A DNA stretch of 64,000 nucleotides from Methylobacterium sp. WL119. Lineage in GTDB: Bacteria; Pseudomonadota; Alphaproteobacteria; Rhizobiales; Beijerinckiaceae. The notes beneath the pieces were generated by a model that saw only the letters and a list, made by a program, of their open reading frames with translations, did not search any database and was not told the origin of the DNA. Below are positions 9,439-17,492 of this stretch, piece by piece (position 1 is the first letter of the stretch; each line of letters opens with the position of its first letter). The translations under genes were made by a program, and so were the position numbers. The stretch is from contig NZ_VRUU01000012.1 in the NCBI RefSeq assembly GCF_008039875.1, positions 16,596-80,595 on the forward strand, written 5' to 3'.

Positions 9439-10602
9439 CTACCGGACGCGCCAAAGGGATACGGCGAGCGCGACGTTCGCGAGGGCGAGTACGGAAAGGA
9501 GGACATAGGTCGCGTCGGCGCCCGCCTGCGTCAGCACGACGGCCCCGAGGGAGGGCGCGAGCGCCTGCGCCACCAGCCCCGGACGGGCGAGCCGGCCGAC
9601 GAGCGGGGCGTAGCGCTCGGGACCGAACAGCGCGAGAGGCACCGTGCCGCGGGCAATCGAGTAGATCCCGTTGCCGGCCCCGTAGAGGACGAGCGCCAGT
9701 CCGACCACGGGCAAGCCCGCTGCCAGCATCGCGATCCCGGTCGCCACGAGAACCATCGCCGCCGTGAGGGTCCAGAGCGGGTGGTGCCGGCCCTTGCCGG
9801 CCATCTCGACGATGCGTGCCCCCACCTGGGCCGGTCCGATCAGGGCGCCGTAGGCCACGGCCGATGTAAGAGCCACGCCACGGGCCTGAAGCAAGGTGAT
9901 GAGGTGAACCGAGACCAGGGCCATCACGGTCCCGCCAAGGGTCAGCACCCCGGCCATGAGGAGGAAGGCGCGACGCTCCCGACCATCGAGACGAATGACG
10001 GGGCTCGGGCCTGCGGGTCGCGTGATCGGATGTGCGGGGGGCCGGGGGATCGCGAGCAGGACGAGCGGCAGCGTGACCGAAAGGTGCAGCCCGGCATAGG
10101 CGAGGCAGGTCCCACGCCAGCCAACCTGTTCGATCAGGAAGGCCGAGAGCGGCCAGCACACCGTGCTGGCGAAGCCGCCCCAGAGGGTCAGCGTGGTGAT
10201 GGCAGGCCTTGCCTCGGCGCCGTAGAGGCGTCCGAGCGTGGCGAAGGCGGGATCGTACAGTCCGGTGCCCATGCCCAGGCCGATCAGGAGCCACCCCGCG
10301 AGGTAAGTCAGCAGGTTCGGAGCGAGGCCGAGGATAGCAAGGCCGACGGCGAGGGCGACGGCCGCGAAGGCCAGTACCTGCCGGCCGCCATGCTCGCCGA
10401 TGTAGGTGCCGACCCGCGGCGAGGCCAAGCCCGCGACGAGGAGACCGAGGGACAGGCCGCCGATGACCCATCCCAGCGGCCATCCCGTATCCTTCGACAT
10501 CGGCGCGGCCAGAACCGACAGCAAATAGAACGAGGAGCCCCACGTCAGGATCTGGACCACGCCCAGGGCCGAGATCACGGGCCATCGGCGCGCCGGGGCC
10601 AT
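9439..10602 (-). CDS. MFS transporter in the ars operon
   Basis: This 387-aa protein has about twelve hydrophobic segments in the pattern of a major facilitator permease, with a GxxxDR/G-R type loop region near LGRLYGAEARP. It starts 7 bases after the arsB stop codon on the same strand, so it is almost certainly co-transcribed with arsRCB. MFS proteins in ars operons include ArsJ (paired with a GAPDH, absent here) and ArsK-type exporters. The sequence alone does not tell which, or whether the substrate is an arsenical at all. Confidence 0.85.
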   Translation of the reverse strand: MAPARRWPVISALGVVQILTWGSSFYLLSVLAAPMSKDTGWPLGWVIGGLSLGLLVAGLASPRVGTYIGEHGGRQVLAFAAVALAVGLAILGLAPNLLTYLAGWLLIGLGMGTGLYDPAFATLGRLYGAEARPAITTLTLWGGFASTVCWPLSAFLIEQVGWRGTCLAYAGLHLSVTLPLVLLAIPRPPAHPITRPAGPSPVIRLDGRERRAFLLMAGVLTLGGTVMALVSVHLITLLQARGVALTSAVAYGALIGPAQVGARIVEMAGKGRHHPLWTLTAAMVLVATGIAMLAAGLPVVGLALVLYGAGNGIYSIARGTVPLALFGPERYAPLVGRLARPGLVAQALAPSLGAVVLTQAGADATYVLLSVLALANVALAVSLWRVR

Positions 10603-10609
10603 CGGATCG

Positions 10610-11905
10610 CTACCGGGCGCCGAGCACGGGTAGCCAGAGGGCCAGCGCCGCCAGGGTGACGAGCAGCACGGGCTGGGTGATGACCAGACCCACCCGCATG
10701 TACTGACCCCAGGTGATGTGCTGGCCCTTGGTGTCGAGGACGTGCAGCCAGAGCAGGGTCGCCAGACTCCCGATGGGCGTGAACTTCGGGCCGAGGTCGC
10801 AGCCGATGACGTTGGCGTAGACCATGAGCTCGCGCATCAGCGGCGAGAGATCCGGAGCCTGCTGGATGGAGAGCGCACCCACGAGCACGCTCGGCATGTT
10901 GTTCATGACCGAGGACAGGATGGCGGCGGCGAACCCGGTGCCGATGGTGGCGACGAACGGACCATGGCCCGAGAGCCAGACGAGCCCCTGCGCCAGATAG
11001 TCGGTCAGGCCGGCGTTCTTCAGGCCGTAGACCACGAGGTACATGCCGAGGCTGAAGAGCACGATCTGCCAGGGGGCCCCCGTCAGGACCTTGCGGATGG
11101 GAATGACGCGGCTGCGGCTGGCCAGCGCCAGCAAGACCAGTGCGCCGGCGCAAGTGACCACCGAGACCGGCACGCTGAACGGTGCCGTCACGAAGTAGGC
11201 GATCAGCAGCAGCCCGAGGAGCGGGAAGGCCGCCCGGAAGACCAGCGGGTCCTTGATCGCGTGGCGGGGCGCTTCGAGCTCGGCCACGGGGTACGTGGCC
11301 GGAAGGTCGCGCCGGTAGAACAGCCACAGCACCACCAGGGTCGCGGCCAGCGAGACGAGGTTCACCGGCACCATCACGGCCGCGTATCGGCTGAAGGAGA
11401 TGTCGAAGAAGTTCGCCGAGACGATGTTGACGAGGTTCGAGATGACCAACGGCAGGCTGGTCGAGTCCGCGACGAACCCGCAGGCGACGATGAAGGCCAG
11501 CGCCGCCGCCGGCTTGAAGTTCAGCCGGAGCAGGATGGCGAGCACGATGGGGGTGAGCAGCAGTGCCGCGCCGTCGTTGGCGAACACCGCTGCGATCGCG
11601 GCCCCCAGCAGGATTACCAGCGGGAACAGCAGCCGTCCCCGACCCCCACCCCAGCGGGCGATGTGCAGCGCCGCCCAGTGGAAGAAGCCGGCCTCGTCGA
11701 GAAGAAGCGAGATGATGATCAGGGCGACGAAGGTGAAGGTGGCGTCCCAGACGATATGCCAGACCACCGGGATGTCCCCGGGGTGGATGACCCCGGTGGC
11801 GAGCGCGACCGCGGCCCCGATCAGGGCGCTCCATCCGATCCCGAACCCCTTCGGCTGCCAGATGACGAAGACGAGGGTGACCACGAAGATGGCGAGGGCG
11901 AGCAT
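10610..11905 (-). CDS. arsB: ArsB-type arsenite efflux membrane protein
   Basis: This 431-aa protein has about twelve membrane helices and belongs to the ArsB/NhaD-like ion transporter family, not to the Acr3 family. Typical stretches are [36 protein letters not shown] and [13 protein letters not shown], and near the C-terminus [20 protein letters not shown], which is characteristic of ArsB. It exports As(III) or Sb(III) across the inner membrane by proton antiport. No arsA ATPase gene is present, so it would work alone. It lies 36 bases downstream of arsC. Confidence 0.95.
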   Translation of the reverse strand: MLALAIFVVTLVFVIWQPKGFGIGWSALIGAAVALATGVIHPGDIPVVWHIVWDATFTFVALIIISLLLDEAGFFHWAALHIARWGGGRGRLLFPLVILLGAAIAAVFANDGAALLLTPIVLAILLRLNFKPAAALAFIVACGFVADSTSLPLVISNLVNIVSANFFDISFSRYAAVMVPVNLVSLAATLVVLWLFYRRDLPATYPVAELEAPRHAIKDPLVFRAAFPLLGLLLIAYFVTAPFSVPVSVVTCAGALVLLALASRSRVIPIRKVLTGAPWQIVLFSLGMYLVVYGLKNAGLTDYLAQGLVWLSGHGPFVATIGTGFAAAILSSVMNNMPSVLVGALSIQQAPDLSPLMRELMVYANVIGCDLGPKFTPIGSLATLLWLHVLDTKGQHITWGQYMRVGLVITQPVLLVTLAALALWLPVLGAR

Positions 11906-11941
11906 CGGGACCGTTTCTTGTTCTTGGTCTTTCAGGGCGGG

Positions 11942-12367
11942 TCAGGCGGTAGCGACGCGGCGCCCGTGCTCGTCGACGACGCGCTCGCCATCCTCCTTGA
12001 CGAACTCGCCCTGTTGGGCGGGAAGGAGGTCGAGGACCGCCTCGGAGGGCCTGCATAGGGCAACACCCAGTGGGGTGACGACCAAGGGGCGGTTCAGCAG
12101 GATCGGATGCTCGCCGATGGCATCCAGAAGCTGATCGTCCGTCAGGCTCGGGTCCGAGAGGCCGAGCTCGCCGAAGGGCGTACCCTTCTCACGGAGCAGA
12201 TCACGGACCTTCACGCCCGCCCGCTCGGCAAGCTGGCGCACCAGGGTCCGGTTTGGGGGCGACTTCAGGTACTCGACCACGTGCGGCTCGATGCCGGCGT
12301 TGCGGATGAGGGCTAGGGTATTGCGGGACGTGCCGCAATCCGGGTTGTGGTAGATCACGACGTCCAT
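11942..12367 (-). CDS. arsC: Glutaredoxin-dependent arsenate reductase ArsC
   Basis: This 141-aa protein is of the ArsC/Spx fold. The active site HNPDCGTSRN places the catalytic cysteine at residue 11, and the later arginines of the arsenate pocket are in the LLNRPLVVTP segment. It reduces arsenate to arsenite for export by ArsB. The ATG at 12367 overlaps the arsR stop codon by one base (TGATG), which is why this start is preferred to an ATG six codons upstream. Confidence 0.95.
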   Translation of the reverse strand: MDVVIYHNPDCGTSRNTLALIRNAGIEPHVVEYLKSPPNRTLVRQLAERAGVKVRDLLREKGTPFGELGLSDPSLTDDQLLDAIGEHPILLNRPLVVTPLGVALCRPSEAVLDLLPAQQGEFVKEDGERVVDEHGRRVATA

Positions 12368-12714
12368 CAGGCGGTCTCCGTGCAACAGGCGGCGAGGGCA
12401 GCGACAGCCGGGGCGCAGACCTCGGGGCGTCCCTGGCAGCAGTCGCGCATCAGGAACTGGATGAGCTCGGACAGGTCCGGGTAGGCGGCGCTGTAGATGA
12501 TCGAGCGCCCCTCCCGCCGGGAGGTGACCAGCCCCGAATGGCTGAGCTCCTTGAGGTGGAACGACAGGTTGGTGCCGGACACGCCGACCGCCTCGGCCAG
12601 CATGCCGGCCGCCATGCCCTCCGGCCCGGCGGTGACGAGCTGGCGCACGATGCGCAGGCGATGCTCCTGGCCGAGGGCCGCGAAGGCCGCCACAGCTTGC
12701 CGTTCGTCCATCAT
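12367..12714 (-). CDS. arsR: ArsR family arsenic-responsive repressor
   Basis: This 115-aa winged-helix repressor has a DNA-binding helix at GVSGTNLSFHLKELSHSGLV and a C-terminal cysteine group Cys92-Cys93-x6-Cys100 (RDCCQGRPEVC). There is no classical ELCVCDL motif in the recognition helix. The C-terminal Cys-Cys-Cys arrangement is like the AfArsR type, where the three thiols bind As(III) or Sb(III) and release the promoter. Two more cysteines occur near the end (AACC). It heads the ars-cus operon and faces arsH. Confidence 0.95.
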   Translation of the reverse strand: MMDERQAVAAFAALGQEHRLRIVRQLVTAGPEGMAAGMLAEAVGVSGTNLSFHLKELSHSGLVTSRREGRSIIYSAAYPDLSELIQFLMRDCCQGRPEVCAPAVAALAACCTETA

Positions 12715-12721
12715 GATGTCA

Positions 12722-12742
12722 ATATATCAACCATCGTTGAAA
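12722..12742. promoter_or_regulatory. Probable ArsR operator between arsR and arsH
   Basis: The imperfect inverted repeat ATCAA-N6-TTGAA at 12726-12741 lies in an A/T-rich stretch in the 47-base gap between the divergent arsR and arsH starts. It matches the general ATCAA-N6-TTGA-type operator described for ArsR repressors. One ArsR dimer here could silence both directions. Confidence 0.65.
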
Positions 12743-12761
12743 CGTAGAGGAACGAAACGTC

Positions 12762-13514
12762 TTGGACAAGCCCCTGCAGCCCTTCGCCGATGGAATGCCG
12801 AACCTGAGCGAGGGGCATTTCGTGGTCCCGACGACCGACGCCCTGCACGTGAAGACACCGTTCACCCACGCCCCGCGCTTCCTGATCCTGTACGGATCGC
12901 TCCGTGAGCGCTCGTTCAGCCGCCTCCTCGCCTACGAGGCCGCGCGCCTGTTGGAGGCGATGGGCGGCGAGGTGCGGATCTACGACGCGCACGGCCTGCC
13001 GCTGCCCGACGACGCCACGGCCGATCACCCGAAGGTCCAGGAACTCCGAAACCTCTCGATCTGGTCGGAGGGCCACGTCTGGGTCAGCCCCGAGCGACAC
13101 GGCGCCATGACCGGGGTCATCAAGAGCCAGATCGACTGGCTGCCGCTCTCGGAGGGTTCGGTGCGCCCGACGCAGGGGCGGACGCTCGCCGTGATGCAGG
13201 TCTCCGGCGGCTCGCAGTCGTTCAACGCGGTCAACAGCCTCCGCGTGCTCGGTCGCTGGATGCGGATGATCACCATCCCGAACCAGTCCTCGGTTCCGAT
13301 GGCGTACAAGGAGTTCGACGACGCCGGCCGGATGAAGCCGGGTCCGCTCTACGACCGGGTGGTCGATGTCTGCGAGGAGCTGATGAAGTTCACGCTCCTC
13401 ACGCGCGAGCGATCCGACTACCTCGTCGACCGGTATTCGGAACGCAAGGAGCGCGAGCCCGAAAGGCTCAAGGCCGTCGCCGTCGACATCGGGTTCGTGA
13501 AGCGACTCTCCTGA
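12762..13514 (+). CDS. arsH: ArsH NADPH-dependent FMN organoarsenical oxidase
   Basis: This 250-aa flavodoxin-like protein has the FMN phosphate loop [11 protein letters not shown] near residues 45-56 and the ArsH-specific segments [22 protein letters not shown] and [20 protein letters not shown]. ArsH oxidises trivalent methylarsenicals and aryl arsenicals to less toxic pentavalent forms. The start is a TTG at 12762, ten bases after a GAGGAA-like ribosome site; an internal ATG at 12792 is the alternative. It is transcribed divergently from arsRCB, the common layout in alphaproteobacteria. Confidence 0.95.
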   Translation: MDKPLQPFADGMPNLSEGHFVVPTTDALHVKTPFTHAPRFLILYGSLRERSFSRLLAYEAARLLEAMGGEVRIYDAHGLPLPDDATADHPKVQELRNLSIWSEGHVWVSPERHGAMTGVIKSQIDWLPLSEGSVRPTQGRTLAVMQVSGGSQSFNAVNSLRVLGRWMRMITIPNQSSVPMAYKEFDDAGRMKPGPLYDRVVDVCEELMKFTLLTRERSDYLVDRYSERKEREPERLKAVAVDIGFVKRLS

Positions 13515-13573
13515 TCTGCACGTCCACGCCGACCTCTTCTACGCCATCGCCTCGCCCGGTAGGATAGCGATCC

Positions 13574-14035
13574 CTATTTCAAGGGCTCCACGACCGTAAG
13601 CACAAGAGTCTGAGCGCTGGGGCACGTCGGCCGCCACGATGGCGACCACGGGGGCCGTCTCGTCGGGGCGCCGACGATCGCGACGTGGACGGATCCTTCG
13701 CCAACGTCGACGGCGGTCAGCTTCACTAGGCTCAGCTGGAGCTTCCGCATGCCGCCTCGGTCAGCGAGGGGGACCGGACGGAGTGGAGCGTCCCCGAGAC
13801 GTAGACGAGGTCGCCGACGTCCGTGCCCGGCGCGTCGGCCTCGGCGATGGAGGCGATCGGCTCCGCAGTCAGGAGCAGAAATTTCGCTAGGCATCACGTC
13901 CTCCTTGGCCTTGCGCCGAACGAACCCCGCCCAGGTCCGGACGGTCCCGTGCGTCGCTGTCTCCAGCACCGCCACTTCGGAGAGGGTCGACGCGGTCAGG
14001 GGGCGAGCGAGGATGGCCAGGAGTGGGATGGTCAC
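13574..14035 (-). pseudogene. Degenerate phage-type tail-region gene(s)
   Basis: A GTG at 14035 overlaps the stop of the DUF4376-like frame (GTGA) and opens a frame that reads TIPLLAILARPLTASTLSE and continues to about 13,895. Third-position G/C then shifts to a second frame (LLLTAEPIASIAEADAPG ... DLVYVSGTLHS) that ends near 13,735. A third frame begins at an ATG inside that end (MRKLQLSLVKLTAVDVGEG), and a further shift seems to continue it (DETAPVVAIVAADVPQ). The pattern of clean coding signal hopping between frames suggests one or two small genes broken by indels. Function is unknown; position suggests tail fibre accessory genes. Confidence 0.45.
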
Positions 14036-14514
14036 GACGCCGCCTTCAAGACGATCGCGTCGACGTCGGCGAAGGCGCCGTCGACCTCCGCGGTGGTGAT
14101 GGCGCCGGCGCCGATGCCGGCGGCGACCTGGTTGTAGACCGCCAGACAGACGCCAATGTGCCTCCGGATCTGCAGGCTCAGCACCTTCAAGCGGTCGTTC
14201 GTGAGGGGCCGATCTACCCCGTCGGCGAACGTCCACGGGTCGCTGTCCTTCCGGGCGTCGAGCAGCGTCGCGGTGACCTCGCTTAGCGTGCGCGTCAGGG
14301 CCCGCTCGTTGACGGCGACCGCCCAGCCGTCCCACGTCGTGCCGCCCGCCTCGGCCGCTAGGTGCGCCTCGTATGCGTAGGCCAAGACAGCGGCCGCGTC
14401 GGGCGGAGCCGGAGCGTTCGGATCGAGCCAGTAGCCATCGGCCTGTTGGGCCTACCTGAGCCACAGCCAGGCGCCGACCGCGTCGCAGAAGACGTCGAGG
14501 GAGAGACTAACCAT
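14032..14514 (-). pseudogene. DUF4376-like phage protein interrupted by an amber codon
   Basis: From the ATG at 14514 the frame runs MVSLSLDVFCDAVGAWLWLR and then meets TAG at 14452-14454. It then stays open to 14032 through 140 further residues with good coding signal. The downstream part contains AGGTTWDGWAVAVNERALTRT and GAITTAEVDGAFADVD, which resemble the DUF4376 domain of phage tail-fibre assembly-type proteins. An internal ATG at 14385 would give a 117-aa product without the N-terminus. The simplest reading is a nonsense mutation in a prophage gene. Confidence 0.6.
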
Positions 14515-14983
14515 GTGAGATAGCATGGACCGGGGGCGTTAAGGGGGTGAACGTCACGTGGGGCCCTGAAACATAACACCCCCCGACCCCGGGGGCCGGA
14601 GGGTGCGCTCAGGATGTGGTGCATCGCGAGGACGACGGATACGTCGACAGTCTAGAATATACCCCACTGAACAGCATCGGACAAGCAAAAGAGGGCGAAT
14701 AACGACGGTCTAGCAAGGGGTAAGCGGCGGTTCTAGACTTGGAACGACGGCGGTCCAGTAGGGGGTAGAGCCATTCCGCCCCCCTCCCTGAGCGTCGACG
14801 GCCAGCCACATCCAGGGAGGGCGGCGCAGAACGTCACGGTAGTGAGCTACACCAGGGAACGGGGCGGGCGGCAGCGACGGAGAAGGTAGCAGGGGGACGA
14901 CGGCGGGATGACGACCCGCGGGGAACCAGGAGGCCCGGGCCCAAGGGGACAACGGGGGGCCAGGGGCCCATATGTGGAACCAA
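14515..14983. other. Non-coding stretch with G-rich repeats
   Basis: I see no convincing gene in these 469 bases; codon-position bias is lost in all frames. The stretch is unusually rich in runs of G on the plus strand and holds two similar units: CGACGGTCTAGCAAGGGGTA at 14703-14722 and CGACGGCGGTCCAGTAGGGG (extended by GTA) at 14745-14767. A related piece, ACAGTCTAGAATATACCCC, lies near 14646. It lies directly downstream of the 412-aa polymerase-like gene. Confidence 0.5.
14703..14771 (+). repeat. Two imperfect 20-23 bp direct repeats
   Basis: The shared pattern is CGACGG-(CG)-GTC(T/C)AG(C/T)A(A/G)GGGGTA, spaced 42 bases start to start, or about four helical turns. Two copies plus a weaker partial one are too few to prove an iteron array. 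Their place beside a Rep-like/polymerase-like gene makes a role in initiation worth considering. Confidence 0.4.
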
Positions 14984-16222
14984 TCACCCGATTATCGTTG
15001 AGGGAGAACGGGTTACAGCGCCGAGAACGCCCGTCAGGATTTCGTCCATCTTGGCCTCCATCCACGGGCCCTTGGAGGCCGGTACGATGAAGCTATCGTG
15101 GACGGGCAGGCAGGGGATGGACGCCTTCTCGCAGGCCTTGAGGACATCCACCGCCATGGCGCTGTCTACGGCCATGCAGCGGATCCCACGGTCTGCAGCG
15201 ATGTCTGCGGCGATGGGGGTGTTCCGCGCCACGACGGCCTTGAGCAGGCCGCGGGTGTAGTCCCAGCCGTGCTCCCAGTCGTCCTTGTCCATAATGGCCG
15301 CCGCTGCCGCGTTCATGGTCTTCGCGTTCAAGGCGACGTTGAGGGCGAGCTTGCCCTCGTCACGGGGAAATGTCCCCGTGACGTAGGGATCGTGGCGCAA
15401 GACGTGACCACGGGCTGCGTAGAGGATCCGCGGATGGAGGGTGGCGAAGTCCGGCTCGAAGGCCGCCTCGCCGTTGATGAGGAGCTCCCAACGGCGTCCC
15501 TTGGGGAGGTTCTGCCACCATCCGTAGAGCCGGCCGTGGCGGTCCCAACGGCCACGGCCGAACACGCGGTAAACCTCGGGGCTCGGGGTCGGGACGACGC
15601 TGGCCCACGTCCCCTTCTCCTTGCGGTCGTTGCGGGCCCGGACAACGCGCGTGGCGTGCTCCCACCCGTCGCCCGTCGGCATCGTGACCGAGACGTTGCC
15701 GAGGTAGGCATTGATGCGGTCGAGCTCGGCCTCCAGGCGTCGCGTCTGACGTGTCGGGTCGTAGCCGATGACGTCGCCGGCCTCGTCCTTGAGGATGAGG
15801 CGGCAGCGACGCGTCTCGTACTCGAAGGGCGCGTCGCGGAAGGCGTGGACGAGGTCGGGGGTCGCACGCAGGCGGCTCTGCATCCCGGTGGAGAGGTGGT
15901 CGCCAGGGCGGGCCCGGACCTCCTCGATCAGCCCGAGCTCGACGAGTTCAGCCACGGCGGCGAGCACGCGGTCGTAGGTGTAGGGCAGGCCCATGTACCG
16001 CGATTGACCGGCGTAGAACGCCTTGCGGCGCGAGTAGCTGACCCAGCGATCCTCGCCGGGCGCCATGTCGGCCGCGATGCACGCGGCCGCGAGGACGCTG
16101 CGCCTGGCGACGTCCTGCCTGCGATCGGGGATGTCGGGGATGCCGGCGGCCGAGAGGATGTTCTCCGGGATGCGCCAGTGGAAGTCGAGGGCGCGGTCGC
16201 GCGCCTGTGCCGTGTTGAGCAT
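14984..16222 (-). CDS. Winged-helix plus polymerase-palm-like protein, uncharacterised
   Basis: This 412-aa protein belongs to a conserved but unnamed alphaproteobacterial group. Residues about 61-125 look like a winged helix (SRRKAFYAG ... PYTYDRVLAAVAELVELGLIEEV), as in plasmid initiators. The C-terminal half carries three motifs in the order and spacing of single-subunit (family A DNA / T7-type RNA) polymerases. Motif A-like EPDFATLHPRILYA has Asp258; motif B-like RDEGKLALNVALNAKT has Lys291; motif C-like LPVHDSFIVP has His375-Asp376. The stretch RLYGWWQNLPKGRR before motif A is typical of its relatives. I infer a nucleotide polymerase or replication initiator; no activity is established. 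It lies in a decaying island but is itself intact. Confidence 0.75.
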   Translation of the reverse strand: MLNTAQARDRALDFHWRIPENILSAAGIPDIPDRRQDVARRSVLAAACIAADMAPGEDRWVSYSRRKAFYAGQSRYMGLPYTYDRVLAAVAELVELGLIEEVRARPGDHLSTGMQSRLRATPDLVHAFRDAPFEYETRRCRLILKDEAGDVIGYDPTRQTRRLEAELDRINAYLGNVSVTMPTGDGWEHATRVVRARNDRKEKGTWASVVPTPSPEVYRVFGRGRWDRHGRLYGWWQNLPKGRRWELLINGEAAFEPDFATLHPRILYAARGHVLRHDPYVTGTFPRDEGKLALNVALNAKTMNAAAAAIMDKDDWEHGWDYTRGLLKAVVARNTPIAADIAADRGIRCMAVDSAMAVDVLKACEKASIPCLPVHDSFIVPASKGPWMEAKMDEILTGVLGAVTRSPSTIIG

Positions 16223-16524
16223 GTCGTATCCATCGACACGTCAGGCACCACACCGCCGTGTCGGGACCGATGATCCGCTCGACATTAGCCTTAGTCTATG
16301 GGCCTGTGTTTTGGAGATCAGCTGATATACTTCGCGAGACCAGTAGTTCTACCGCCCCGACGGGGTGCATGATCTCACGGGGGTAAAGCATCGATTTCAG
16401 CCTCGCCCACGGCCTAACTTCGAGGCACCGGAGGATTCAGCCAACAAGCCCCGTGGACGGCTCCACGGGGCTCTAATGCGGTCGAAAATTTATTTGTGCT
16501 CGCATGCGGCCGTCGCCTGATGCC
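16223..16524. other. Upstream region of the 412-aa gene, no gene seen
   Basis: These 302 bases hold no supported gene. They contain an A/T-rich patch (GAAAATTTATTTGTG near 16486-16500) and one perfect hairpin at 16447-16472. The promoter of the minus-strand 412-aa gene should lie in the left part, but I cannot assign -35/-10 boxes with confidence. Confidence 0.5.
16447..16472. terminator. Perfect 11-bp hairpin
   Basis: AGCCCCGTGGA and TCCACGGGGCT form a perfect 11-bp stem around a CGGC loop. No clear T-run follows on either strand (an A/T-rich patch lies 14 bases further on the plus strand), so it is either a weak terminator or a protein-binding palindrome. It separates the 412-aa gene from the plus-strand gene remnants. 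Confidence 0.4.
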
Positions 16525-16679
16525 GTGAGGACATATCGAATCCGCGAACAGCTTGGTGAGCTGGTGGCTCGAACTCCTAACCCGATCGGGGTCTACCCGA
16601 CGACCTCGCGGCGGCCCTGGAGCGGGCCCTGTCGGCCGTGAAGCACATCGACGCCGGTAGGATCGGAGCCGAGGCGTGA
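16525..16679 (+). pseudogene. Small gene remnant with a frameshift
   Basis: A GTG-started frame reads VRTYRIREQLGELVARTPN and then PIGVYP. The coding signal continues one frame over as DDLAAALERALSAVKHIDAG RIGAEA and stops in TGATG with the next remnant. Joining the frames needs a single-base indel near 16,600. The product would be about 50 residues and helical. No family is recognised. Confidence 0.35.
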
Positions 16680-17077
16680 TGCCCAGTAACCAGGCGTTCC
16701 TACTCACCTTCGCAGGCCTGCTGCGAGTCGGCATCCTCGCCGACCCTGTCCCGACCTACCGGGCATGCCGATCGGCTTGCGCCGCCCTTGGGGACGCATC
16801 CGTGCCCGTTGACTACACCTGACCGATTCGCGCGGTCCGCTCAGTCCACGAGGAGGATTGGGAGAGTCGGCTGAGGCCCACCCCAACCGCGGCCGCCGTG
16901 CGGGCCACGCTGGCGAGCGAGGGCGTGGAGAGCGTCCTGGCACGGTGGGGCGGGCGCTACCGAGGCAAACTCATCGCGGCAGCGAACCGCGCCGCGCGCA
17001 GGTCACCGCCCGCCAGACATCCCCTTACGTGTCCGGGATCGGGGGCACGTCCGGAGGCGTCGCCTGCGTGTAGGTGA
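16679..17077 (+). pseudogene. Unknown island gene interrupted by TGA
   Basis: The ATG at 16679 overlaps the previous stop (TGATG) and encodes 47 residues (FLLTFAGLLRVGILADPVPT ... SVPVDYT). TGA at 16820-16822 interrupts it, and the same frame continues with a strong coding pattern (AVRSVHEEDWESRLRPTPTA, ESVLARWGGRYRGKLIAAAN). A TGG-to-TGA change would explain the stop. The last part overlaps the convergent XRE gene, so the original end may have been near 17,020. Function is not recognised. Confidence 0.45.
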
Positions 17078-17288
17078 CGGTCTGCACCGTGTAGTCGGGC
17101 GTGCCTGAGAAGCTGATGCCCAAGCCGGCGTAAAACCCCATCACGGAGTGGAGCGCGCTCAGGGACGACTTCCTCATCTCGACGGCGACCATGGTCCTCT
17201 GGGACAGGCCGACGCGTCGGGAAATTTCGTCCTGCGTCAGGCCGACGAGGGTCCGCGCGGCGCGCAGCTGCATTGGGGAGGGATACAC
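17025..17288 (-). CDS. XRE family helix-turn-helix regulator (short)
   Basis: This 87-aa protein has a helix-turn-helix at residues about 6-50 (LRAARTLVGLTQDEISRRVG, then SQRTMVAVE), the pattern of small Cro/C1-type and mobile-element regulators. The tail is Pro/Thr-rich and may be disordered. A second in-frame ATG at 17273 gives an 82-aa form starting exactly at the domain and is an equally good start. It faces the unknown 210-aa gene and the antirepressor gene on the other strand, so it may control that lysis/lysogeny-like decision region. Confidence 0.75.
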   Translation of the reverse strand: MYPSPMQLRAARTLVGLTQDEISRRVGLSQRTMVAVEMRKSSLSALHSVMGFYAGLGISFSGTPDYTVQTVTYTQATPPDVPPIPDT

Positions 17289-17492
17289 GACGAGGCACTC
17301 CGAGCCGGATTCGATGGAAGGCCATTATCACCAAAGCGCCCGAAACGTGCAATGACGGCACATCGACTCGCGTTCTCAGAAGAAGGTGATAACCTTCGAT
17401 TCGTGCCGACATCGCCGGATCCACTGGCGAAAAAAATGGCCCCGGAAGCGCGCGAACGCCGCCGAGGCCTGGTCAGCCACAGGAGCATCCCC

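Noticed and set aside
9413..10585. Long upstream extension of the Met/Cys-rich gene frame
   Set aside because: It is the antisense-free but out-of-frame shadow of the MFS gene. The real protein starts with a signal peptide at 9412.
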